Under the pieces are notes generated by a model. It was not told where the DNA came from, did no database searches, and saw nothing but the letters and a program-made list of their open reading frames with translations. The position numbers and the translations under genes were made by a program. Below are positions 25,814 through 32,869 of a DNA stretch of 42,774 nt, piece by piece; the first letter of the stretch is position 1; the number at the start of each line of letters is the position of its first letter. The stretch lies in contig JANYDN010000332.1 in assembly GCA_025363585.1 (NCBI GenBank), forward strand, positions 1 to 42,774, written 5' to 3'. This DNA is from Verrucomicrobiota bacterium (GTDB lineage: Bacteria; Verrucomicrobiota; Verrucomicrobiia; Limisphaerales; UBA9464).

Positions 25814-26019
25814 GGCCGCCGCGGTGACGCGGTGGATGGGGGAAACGTCGCGCGGGAGTCGCGCCTTTGTTTGGCAGGGGAGATTGGGTGGATGACGGCG
25901 GCCCTGCCGTCACCGAGGTGGGCCGAGCAAGTGACAAGGCCGAACGGTGTCCATTTCCGATTGGGCGACGACGTGCATGAGCCAAGCCGCGCCGAAGGTG
26001 ACGGCAGGGCCGCCGTCAC
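25814..26019. repeat. Composite intergenic repeat with inverted palindrome pair
   Basis: The 25814-25836 module is identical to 20051-20073. The palindromes at 25892-25913 and 25998-26019 (GTGACGGC type, the first with A in place of the first G) are in opposite orientation. The element fills the gap between convergent rsmE and the oxidoreductase gene; no gene is seen in it. Confidence 0.85.
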
Positions 26020-26036
26020 CCACCCAGAGCGCCTGC

Positions 26037-27518
26037 CTACACCCGGCCGGGAACCTCGAAGCCCTTGCGATATTCGCGGCTCAACCGGTGGTTGGCCTCG
26101 CGGTTGCCTTGGAAGCGTTCCGTGGCCTGATCCATTTTCAAGAACGCACCGAGGACCGCCGGGCTCGCCGCGAGATCAATGCCGTTCGCGCCGAGATGCT
26201 CCGCCATCCGGCCGAACGTTTCCGCCGCCTCGGGCTGCCCTTGCAGTCGCTCGCGGATCGCGTCGGGCACCAGCCGGGTGCCGAGTTGGTAGCTGATGTT
26301 GCCCGTGTGGCAGAGTCCGCTGCTCAGGTGGCCTTCCTCGATCTCGGCGTTGAGATCGTGCGGACGACGGCTCCGGACCGCCGCGATGAAGTTCGCGTAG
26401 TGATCGGCGCCCTCGCTCCACTTGCGGATTTCCTTGCCGGCAGCGTCGTAGGCGATGGCGGATTCGTAGCTCGGGATGACCAGCCGGCCGTGCTCGCACT
26501 CCACGATCACGCCGATCTGGGCGCCGTGGAAGTCGGGCATGTTCCGTGTCCACTGGTCGTTCTGGAACTCCTTGGATTTTGGAAGCCCGCGGACCTCGAA
26601 GATCAGCGGCGCGTTGCGATACGCGTGGTAGACGAATTGCGTGTTCGGCGTGTTGCCGTCGTCCACGTACGCGAAGCGGCCGCCGACGCTGAGAACAGCG
26701 GGCGACAACGCATGTTCGCCGAGCACCCAGCGCGCGATGTCCATCTGGTGGATGCCCTGGTTGCCGAGATCGCCGTTGCCCGTGACGAACTGCCAGTGCC
26801 AATCGTAGTGAAGCTTTTGCCGCATCAACGGCTGCTTCGGCGACGGCCCGCACCACAGGTCATAGTCGATGGAGTCGGGAACGACGGTCGGTGCCGTGAC
26901 TTTTCCAATGCTCTGGCGCGGCTTGTAGCAAAGGCCACGCGCGAGCTTGATCTTGCCGAGATTGCCCGCCTGCACCCACGCAACGGCGTCGCGCAGGCCC
27001 GGGTTGGAACGGCTCTGCGTGCCGGTCTGCACGATGCGCCCGTACTTCCGCGCGGCCTTCACAATCTGCCGGCCTTCCCACGCGTTGTGGGACACGGGTT
27101 TCTCGACGTAGACATCCTTGCCCGCCTGGCACGCCCAGATCGCGATCAACGCGTGCCAGTGATTCGGCGTCGCCGTCGAGATGCAATCGATGTCCTCGCG
27201 CTCGAGCAGCTTCCGCACGTCGGTGTACGTGGCCACCGTCTGGCCGAGATCGGCCGCGTGCCTGGCCTCGGCCTCGAGCACGTTGCGATCGACGTCGCAC
27301 AGCGCCACCACTTGCACACCCGGCAATTTCCGGAACCCGGCGAGATGGTCCTTGCCCCGTCCGTTGAACCCGATCACCGCCACGCGGATGGTGTCGTTCG
27401 GGCCGATGACGCGGGAACGCGGCTTGAAAACGGGGTTGGATCCGGAACTGGCGCAACCGGGAGCGACGAGCGCGCCGGCGGCGAGCACGGAGGACGCGAG
27501 GAAGTGGCGGCGATTCAT
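26037..27518 (-). CDS. Tat-exported Gfo/Idh/MocA-family oxidoreductase lipoprotein
   Basis: The 493-residue protein starts with MNRRHFLASS, a twin-arginine motif, and a hydrophobic run ending in APGC (Cys22) that reads as a lipobox, so it is probably exported folded and anchored. The Rossmann domain shows IRVAVIGFNGRGKDH (44-58), the acidic VALCDVD and the family EKP in VYVEKPVSHNAWEG. The C-terminal domain has GNGDLGNQGIHQMDIARW. These enzymes oxidise or dehydrate sugars and inositols with NAD(P). The substrate is unknown. The DUF6807 lipoprotein gene nearby on the same strand fits a carbohydrate-processing context frequent in Verrucomicrobiota. Confidence 0.92.
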   Translation of the reverse strand: MNRRHFLASSVLAAGALVAPGCASSGSNPVFKPRSRVIGPNDTIRVAVIGFNGRGKDHLAGFRKLPGVQVVALCDVDRNVLEAEARHAADLGQTVATYTDVRKLLEREDIDCISTATPNHWHALIAIWACQAGKDVYVEKPVSHNAWEGRQIVKAARKYGRIVQTGTQSRSNPGLRDAVAWVQAGNLGKIKLARGLCYKPRQSIGKVTAPTVVPDSIDYDLWCGPSPKQPLMRQKLHYDWHWQFVTGNGDLGNQGIHQMDIARWVLGEHALSPAVLSVGGRFAYVDDGNTPNTQFVYHAYRNAPLIFEVRGLPKSKEFQNDQWTRNMPDFHGAQIGVIVECEHGRLVIPSYESAIAYDAAGKEIRKWSEGADHYANFIAAVRSRRPHDLNAEIEEGHLSSGLCHTGNISYQLGTRLVPDAIRERLQGQPEAAETFGRMAEHLGANGIDLAASPAVLGAFLKMDQATERFQGNREANHRLSREYRKGFEVPGRV

Positions 27519-27666
27519 GCGGGTGTTGGGGGCATTGTCGGGAAATCCGCGGGTCTGGCAACGCCGCGATTTCCACGCGGGAACGCGGCATCGAATACGG
27601 CAAGCCGCGGCGCGCCCGGAAGGCGCCCGCGTTCGTTTCCTCCCGTGGACTTTGGCGGTGGCACCG

Positions 27667-28095
27667 TCACTCCGCCGCGACCTCGACCTTCGCCTCGTTG
27701 CGTGGGCCGGGTTGGAACGTGACCAGATACCGGGAGCTGTCCGCTCCGTGACGCACGGTCCACCGTTCGACGAATTTGGAGTAGACGGCGTCCGCGTCGC
27801 GCCGCATCGGGAAGGACCCGGAATCGCCCTTGTTCGCGTCGGGCAGCGTGTGGGTGTACGCGGTGTCGTAGGGCGTCGCCGTGACCGTCGGCGGCGTGAC
27901 CATCTGGGTGGCGATCACTTCCCGGCCGGTCGCGTCGGGATGCGCCTTGGCGTCGGCTTCCAGTACTCTGGCCTCCGCCGTACGGTAGAGAGATCCGGTG
28001 GCGATGCCGTTTCCGTTGCCGGACGTGGACGAATTGCCGGCGCAGCCAGCCAGGAGTCCTGCGAGGGCCAAGCCGAGAATCAAATGAGTTTTCAT
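27667..28095 (-). CDS. Small predicted lipoprotein (142 aa)
   Basis: MKTHLILGLALAGLLAGC gives a textbook lipobox with Cys18, then a Ser/Asn/Gly linker. The rest (about 40-142) has no domain that I recognise and no further membrane segment. The start ATG 28095 is preceded by AAGGATAAGGAAAAC, a good ribosome site; longer in-frame sequence overlaps the gene upstream. It begins 13 bases after the DUF6807 stop, so the two lipoproteins are one operon. Confidence 0.8.
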   Translation of the reverse strand: MKTHLILGLALAGLLAGCAGNSSTSGNGNGIATGSLYRTAEARVLEADAKAHPDATGREVIATQMVTPPTVTATPYDTAYTHTLPDANKGDSGSFPMRRDADAVYSKFVERWTVRHGADSSRYLVTFQPGPRNEAKVEVAAE

Positions 28096-28108
28096 GTTTT
28101 CCTTATCC

Positions 28109-29095
28109 TTATTTTGACCGCGCGTATTCCGAGTAACGCCGGGCGATCCCAGCCTGCTGGTCGTCGCCCTCATGCAGGATCACCCGGTAGCGGAACGCCA
28201 GCGTTCCGCCCGCCGGGATTTTCAGATCCCCCGCACCCTTGTCGCGTTTCTCAAAATCGTGCAGCCCGAAGGGATTCGCAGCAAACAGGCCATAATCACG
28301 GGCGTGCCACCATGTCGGGTGACGCGGGTTCGCGGGATGGTCGAAAATGGCGATTCCCGAGGTTTTACCCCCGATTGGCCCATGATAATCCACCCAGTCC
28401 GCCCTTTTGCCCCAGACCGCGCCGTCTTTCTCACCCGTGGAACTGACCATATGGCCCCGGCCCGGCTGGTTCTTGGGTTGCATCACCCGCATCGATTCCG
28501 CAACCCGGATCGCAAATGTCCCCTCCTTGGTGTCGCCCAAGACCATTTCGCCCTGCGAGGCAAACACGGTGAACGTGCAGTCGATGATCCGTTCGGGACC
28601 TTTTGGACGGTGGAAAACCAGGGTCTCTTGCCCGTGCCCGAGGAGCTTCCCGTCCTTGTCGCGCCACTCGTTGCGGGTGGCGATCACGCCGCGGTCGGGA
28701 CCTGAGCTTTGCTCGAGGAAATATTGGTGGACCGTCTTGCCCGCCTTGTCGGCCTCGGACCACAAGTCGACGCCGTTGACGTCGCCATGGGCGAACCAGA
28801 AGGCGTGGTGATGCGGATGGTCGTGTTCCTCGTCGGGCACGTCCTCCTGCGGCCAGCGCCGGGTGAAGTGTTCGCCGTTCGGTCCGAGCAGCGGGTACAG
28901 GAACGGCCGCGACACGTCGCGAAAGTGGTACTCGGTGAAAAGCTGCCCGTCGAATTCGACGCGGACCACGTTGTTTGTCTCGAACACCCGCACGTGGTCG
29001 TTGGCATGGGAACCGGTGCGCGTCGCGCAACCGGAAGCCAACAGGATTCCGGCGAGCGGCAGCAGGGCGAGCAGGCACTTCGGTACCGGGGGCAT
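28109..29095 (-). CDS. DUF6807 (PmoA-like) lipoprotein
   Basis: The 328-residue lipoprotein has a signal ending ASGC (Cys23). The domain matches the family annotated as PmoA/DUF6807 in Verrucomicrobiota and Planctomycetes: RPFLYPLLGPNGEHFTRRWP, the His-rich HDHPHHHAFWF (91-101), and TSGIAIFDHPANPRHPTWWHARDYGLFAANPFG. The His cluster could bind metal. Despite the name, no link to methane oxidation is implied. The frame is open to 29974, but everything before 29095 is repeat DNA and antisense to the recombinase gene. Confidence 0.85.
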   Translation of the reverse strand: MPPVPKCLLALLPLAGILLASGCATRTGSHANDHVRVFETNNVVRVEFDGQLFTEYHFRDVSRPFLYPLLGPNGEHFTRRWPQEDVPDEEHDHPHHHAFWFAHGDVNGVDLWSEADKAGKTVHQYFLEQSSGPDRGVIATRNEWRDKDGKLLGHGQETLVFHRPKGPERIIDCTFTVFASQGEMVLGDTKEGTFAIRVAESMRVMQPKNQPGRGHMVSSTGEKDGAVWGKRADWVDYHGPIGGKTSGIAIFDHPANPRHPTWWHARDYGLFAANPFGLHDFEKRDKGAGDLKIPAGGTLAFRYRVILHEGDDQQAGIARRYSEYARSK

Positions 29096-29154
29096 TGGAT
29101 TCCAATTAGCTCCCCACGCTCGCCGGCGGCAACCGATTTCTTCCCGTCCCGCCG

Positions 29155-29249
29155 TGTCCGACGACGTGAGTCGGTGGATTCGCCGCCCCGTGGCCGACGA
29201 CGTGAGTCGGTGGAATCCCGCCCCGTGGCCGACGACGTGAGCCGGCGGA
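29155..29249. repeat. Three direct repeats of a 24-base unit
   Basis: Copies at 29155-29178, 29191-29214 and 29226-29249 read tg(t/g)ccgacgacgtgag followed by (t/c)cgg(t/c)gga. Spacing is 36 and 35 bases. Each holds a short inverted repeat, ccgac...gtcgg. They lie between the recombinase stop and the DUF6807 gene start. Confidence 0.85.
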
Positions 29250-29289
29250 TCCGTCCGTGACCACCGCCGCGAAACCGCCCCCCCGCACG

Positions 29290-30258
29290 TCACGCCCTCG
29301 GATGCGAGTCGTCGTACACCTGCTTCAACCGCGCGATGCTCACGTGCGTGTACACCTCCGTGGTCTTCAGGTGCGCGTGTCCCAACAGTTCCTGCACCGC
29401 GCGGAGATCGGCCCCGTGGTCCAGCAGGTGGGTCGCGAAGCTGTGCCTCAGTTTGTGCGGCGTCAGGGACGGGTCCAGCCCCGCGATCTCCAGATATTGT
29501 TTCAGCCGTCGTTGCACGTCGCGCGGGCCGACCGGGTCCAATCCATCCCGGTGCGCGAGGAAAACCGGGACGCCGCTCGCGCGTGGATGTCCGACCGCGC
29601 CCCAATACCGCTCGAGCGCGTCGAGCGCCGGTCGTCCGAACGGCACGTCGCGTTCCTTGCGACCCTTGCCCAGCGCCCGCACCACGCGATCCGCCAGATC
29701 GACGCGTTCGAACGTCAGCCCGCAGATTTCCGAAATACGGAGGCCCGACGAATAGAAGAGTTCCAGCATCGCCGCGTCGCGCAGGAAGGGCGACGCGTCC
29801 GGTTCCTTGCCGGGCTTCGACTGGTCCTGCCGGCGTTTCCAATCCGCCATCGGCGCGGCCAACAACCGCGGCACGTCGGTCTCGGGCACGAACCGCGGCA
29901 GTCGCTTCTCCGGCTTCGGCATCGAAAGCCCGCGCACCGGACTCGACCCCGCGTGGCCTTCGCGCATCAGCCACCGGTAGAACGTCCGCAACGCGCTGAA
30001 CCGAAGCGCGATCGACGCGCGGCCCAGTTCGGCGCGGCCCAAACGCCGCAGGTAAAGGCGGAGATCGTCGCGCGTTACGGAATCCCAGCGCGGGGCGCGT
30101 CCATGGAGTTCGTGGTGGCGCCGCGTGAATTCGAGCAGTGCGTCGCGGTAGTTGCGGAGGGTGTGCGGCGACGCATTGCGCTCGACCGCCAGATGGCGGA
30201 CGAACGCCCCGGCGAGCGAATCGAGTTCGATCGTTCCCGGTTTCGCGTTGTCGTCCAC
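29290..30258 (-). CDS. Tyrosine recombinase, XerC/XerD type
   Basis: The 322-residue recombinase has the N-terminal SAM-like core-binding domain (about 12-110, ERNASPHTLRNYRDAL) and a complete catalytic domain: Arg174 in SSGLRISEICGL, the beta-hairpin Lys in GKGRKERDVPF (198-201), His268 and Arg271 in HKLRHSFATHLL, His294 in LLGHAHLKTTEVYTHV and the nucleophile Tyr303. Size and motifs fit XerC/XerD, which resolve chromosome dimers at dif, rather than a phage integrase; no attachment site or partner phage genes are nearby. Which Xer it is cannot be settled here. Confidence 0.93.
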   Translation of the reverse strand: MDDNAKPGTIELDSLAGAFVRHLAVERNASPHTLRNYRDALLEFTRRHHELHGRAPRWDSVTRDDLRLYLRRLGRAELGRASIALRFSALRTFYRWLMREGHAGSSPVRGLSMPKPEKRLPRFVPETDVPRLLAAPMADWKRRQDQSKPGKEPDASPFLRDAAMLELFYSSGLRISEICGLTFERVDLADRVVRALGKGRKERDVPFGRPALDALERYWGAVGHPRASGVPVFLAHRDGLDPVGPRDVQRRLKQYLEIAGLDPSLTPHKLRHSFATHLLDHGADLRAVQELLGHAHLKTTEVYTHVSIARLKQVYDDSHPRA

Positions 30259-30311
30259 GCGTCGACGCTATTCCAAAACCGCGTCGCGCGGAAGCCTCGT
30301 GGCGCCCGCCA

Positions 30312-30425
30312 GCCCGTAGCGCGGGCGTCCCCGCCTGCGGTAGTCGCGGGCGTCTCGCCTGCGCAAATCACGGGCGTCCGCGCCAGTGCCCTGCCAGTCG
30401 CGGCAAGGCGCACCGGGGACGGTGC
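30312..30425. repeat. Dispersed GCGGGCG-type repeat block
   Basis: It contains gtagcgcgggcgtccccgcc, then the 44-base copy (30341-30384) of the module at 20136-20180, then GCACCG-ggga-CGGTGC (30410-30425) as at 20229. It lies in the divergent gap between the recombinase and the 187-residue membrane protein; no gene is seen from 30259 to 30540. Confidence 0.8.
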
Positions 30426-30540
30426 TTCCTGTGCAGCCGGTCCTGCCCGCCGAAGCCAGGCGAAGGAGGGGGACGGCCGCCCTACCTCATGCCGCCGAAT
30501 CGCGATGGCTCCGCCTTCGCGCCTTTGCTAACCATGCGTC

Positions 30541-31104
30541 ATGGACTCCCCCGCCAAGTCGCCCGCCACGGCCCCGCGTCGCAGGGGTTGGAAGTGGATC
30601 CTCGCCGTCGTCCTCGGCGCTTTCCTGCTGCTGTTCCTGATCGCGGTCGCCGTGTTGGTGCCGATCGCCATGAAGGCCAACGTCGCCATGCAGTCGACGT
30701 TCTGCCAATCGAAGCTCCACCAACTCGCGCTGGGCGCGCGCATCCACGCCGTGAACCACGATTCGAAGTTTCCGAACGATTGGACCGAACTCACCGGGGA
30801 ATTCGCCAACCCGATGCTCCTCGTGTGCACCGACGACAAGGCGCATCCGGTGGCCGCCGATTGGGCTTCGGTTGGCGCATCGAACATCACCTACGCGTAC
30901 CTCGCGCGCGGCGCGGACGACGGCCAGACCAACCGCGTCGTCGCGTTCTGCCCGGTACATGGGCACCTGGTGGTGGTCGGCGGCCGCGTCTATCCGGGCG
31001 CAATGAAACGGGCTCCCGACGCGATCACCGAACGCGACGGCGCCCAATGGTTCGACCCGTCAAAACTCCCGGCGAGCAACAGGACGGCCAGACAAAACCG
31101 CTGA
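30541..31104 (+). CDS. Single-pass membrane protein, pseudopilin-like body (187 aa)
   Basis: A basic N-terminus (PRRRGWKW) is followed by one strong membrane helix at about 19-44. The outside domain starts CQSKLHQLALGARIHAVNHDSKFPNDW, which resembles the post-helix region of type II pseudopilin-like proteins that abound in Verrucomicrobiota; FPNDW and CPVHGHLVVVGGRVYPG fit that type. No prepilin peptidase site (G-FTLIE) is present, so it is not a processed pseudopilin. Two or more Cys in the outer domain may form a disulfide. The function is unknown. Confidence 0.75.
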   Translation: MDSPAKSPATAPRRRGWKWILAVVLGAFLLLFLIAVAVLVPIAMKANVAMQSTFCQSKLHQLALGARIHAVNHDSKFPNDWTELTGEFANPMLLVCTDDKAHPVAADWASVGASNITYAYLARGADDGQTNRVVAFCPVHGHLVVVGGRVYPGAMKRAPDAITERDGAQWFDPSKLPASNRTARQNR

Positions 31105-31120
31105 GGACAGGTTCCGTAAA

Positions 31121-31293
31121 TTTTTACAGGAGGAAACAGAGGGAACGAAGAATCGCGCATGGAGAGTGGCACCGTGGGTGGCGGCGGCCCGCCGCCACTT
31201 CGGCTTGGGCTGGCGAGAGCGCCGAGACGGACTCGTGTGACGCGCCACATATCACTGCCTCCCCTCTGTTTTCTCCGTTTCCTCCTGTAAAAA
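31121..31293. repeat. 17-bp perfect inverted repeat enclosing a GC palindrome
   Basis: tttttacaggaggaaac (31121-31137) is the exact reverse complement of 31277-31293. Inside it GTGGCGGCG-gcc-CGCCGCCAC (31178-31198) is a 9-bp-stem palindrome. The element starts 17 bases after the stop of the 187-residue gene and ends 67 bases before the symporter ATG. Confidence 0.85.
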
Positions 31294-31360
31294 ATTCCTC
31301 ACCCGTATCCGCGGGCATTTTCTGTCGACCCCTTCGTCGTGGACCGTAATCTCGCGCCGC

Positions 31361-32596
31361 ATGTTGTCCGCGATCCGACGCCTCTCGCTGACCCATTGGA
31401 TTGTCATCGCCATGGTGGCCGGCATCGCCTTCGGCGAATTCGATCCCCGGCACGCCGTGCAGTTGAAGGTTTTCTCCACGGTCTTCCTCAACCTCGTGAA
31501 GTGCATCCTCGTGCCGCTCGTCTTCGGCACGCTGGTCGTCGGCATCGCGGGCCACGCGGACGATCTCAAGGCCGTCGGGCGACTCGCCTTCCGCTCGATC
31601 GTTTATTTCGAATTGGTCACCACCGTCGCGCTGTTCATCGGCCTGGGTGTCGTCAACGTCGTCAAACCCGGCGTCGGCGTCACGCTGCCCGCGCCTGCCG
31701 AGGGCGCCGCGGTGACCGCCCAGAAAGTCACCTGGGAATCGCTGGTCGAGCACCTCGCGCCCAAGAGCTTCTTCGATGCCGCCTCGCGCAACGACGTCCT
31801 CCAGGTCGTGGTGTTCGCAATCCTGTTCGCGATGGCGATCACGCAGGTGAAGGGTCCCCACCGCGAGACGATGCTCGGGTTCTGCGAGTCGTTGACCGAG
31901 GTGATGTTCAAGTTCACGTCGATCGTGATGAACCTCGCGCCCATCGGCGTCGGGGCCGCGATGGCGGTCACCGTCGGCACGTCCGGACTGGGCGTGCTCA
32001 AGCAACTCGCGCTGCTGATCGGGACTTTGTACGGCGGGCTGGCGATCTTCTGCCTCGGCGTCCTCGTGCCGATCGCATGGTTCGCGCGGATCCCGCTGCG
32101 CGAATTGCTCGCGACCCTCCGCGCGCCCGCGTTGCTGTCGTTCACCACCGCGTCGTCCGACGCCGCGTTGCCCGACGCGATGAAACGCCTCGTGGCGTTC
32201 GGCGTGCCCAAACGGATCGTGTCGTTCGTGATGCCGGTGGGTTATTCGTTCAACCTCGACGGCTCGACGCTGCATCTCGCCGTCGCGTCGATCTTCGTGG
32301 CGCAGGCGGCGAAGGTGGACCTGAGCCTGGGGCAACAGGTGACGATGATGGTGACGCTGATGCTGACGAGCAAAGGCATGGCGGGCGTGCCACGGGCGTC
32401 GCAGGTGATCCTTGCCGGAACGTTGGCGACGTTCGGGCTGCCGTTGGAAGGCGTGGTGCTAATCATGGGCGTGGACCAGATCATGGACATGGGCCGGACC
32501 ACGGTGAACCTGATGGGAAACTGCCTGGCGACCGTGGTGATGGCGCGGTGGGAAGGCGAGTTCCGCCGGGAACCACGGAGCGAGGAAGCGGGTTAG
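31361..32596 (+). CDS. Dicarboxylate/amino acid:cation symporter (DAACS family)
   Basis: The 411-residue carrier is of the GltP/DctA type. Family motifs are in order: the SFTTASSDAALP serine-rich hairpin (family SSSAATLP), GYSFNLDGSTLHLAV (family NMDGT), SKGMAGVPRAS in the second hairpin, and DQIMDMGRTTVNLMGN in the last helix. The substrate-binding Asp and Arg of DMGRT are present. The position that is Asp in sodium-coupled GltPh (NVTGD) is Asn here, as in DctA-type carriers, which may mean different cation coupling. Substrates would be glutamate, aspartate or C4-dicarboxylates. It is a single-gene unit, flanked by two inverted-repeat elements. Confidence 0.9.
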   Translation: MLSAIRRLSLTHWIVIAMVAGIAFGEFDPRHAVQLKVFSTVFLNLVKCILVPLVFGTLVVGIAGHADDLKAVGRLAFRSIVYFELVTTVALFIGLGVVNVVKPGVGVTLPAPAEGAAVTAQKVTWESLVEHLAPKSFFDAASRNDVLQVVVFAILFAMAITQVKGPHRETMLGFCESLTEVMFKFTSIVMNLAPIGVGAAMAVTVGTSGLGVLKQLALLIGTLYGGLAIFCLGVLVPIAWFARIPLRELLATLRAPALLSFTTASSDAALPDAMKRLVAFGVPKRIVSFVMPVGYSFNLDGSTLHLAVASIFVAQAAKVDLSLGQQVTMMVTLMLTSKGMAGVPRASQVILAGTLATFGLPLEGVVLIMGVDQIMDMGRTTVNLMGNCLATVVMARWEGEFRREPRSEEAG

Positions 32597-32604
32597 GGCT
32601 CCTG

Positions 32605-32848
32605 TTTTTTTACCACGGAAATCACGGAAATCACTGAAGTGGGGAAGGGAGACACCGCGGGGATTTTTTACCACGGAGCACACGGAGCACACGGAATGTG
32701 GGGATCCAATATGTCCCGTTCTTCGATTCGTCCCTCGTTTTCCGCAAGTTTGGTAGGTGCCCGGTCCGTGTGGTCCGTGTGCTCCGTGGTTAAAAATATT
32801 AACTCCCCCGCAGCCTTCAGTGATTTCCGTGATTTCCGTGGTTAAAAA
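32605..32848. repeat. Nested double inverted repeat element (about 244 bp)
   Basis: The outer arms 32612-32638 (accacggaaatcacgg...) and 32816-32842 are perfect reverse complements over 27 bases. The inner arms 32670-32695 (accacggagcacacgg...) and 32765-32790 match at 25 of 26 positions. Each left arm is preceded by T6-T7 and each right arm is followed by TTAAAAA or similar. Arms are built from 9-base steps (cacggaaat or cacggagca). The 69-base core has no gene. It lies between convergent symporter and ispG genes. Confidence 0.92.
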
Positions 32849-32869
32849 TTCCTTCGCCCAACCCGTGGT

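Noticed and set aside
25947-27722. 591-codon plus-strand frame opposite the Gfo/Idh/MocA gene
   Set aside because: It is a shadow of the oxidoreductase, which has Tat, Rossmann and EKP motifs on the minus strand.
28109-29095. DUF6807 protein as a methane monooxygenase subunit
   Set aside because: The PmoA-like label is an annotation habit; it is a soluble lipoprotein with a His cluster and no membrane helices as in particulate methane monooxygenase.
29290-30258. Recombinase as a phage or island integrase
   Set aside because: Size and motifs fit housekeeping XerC/XerD; no tRNA, attachment repeat or phage gene is adjacent.
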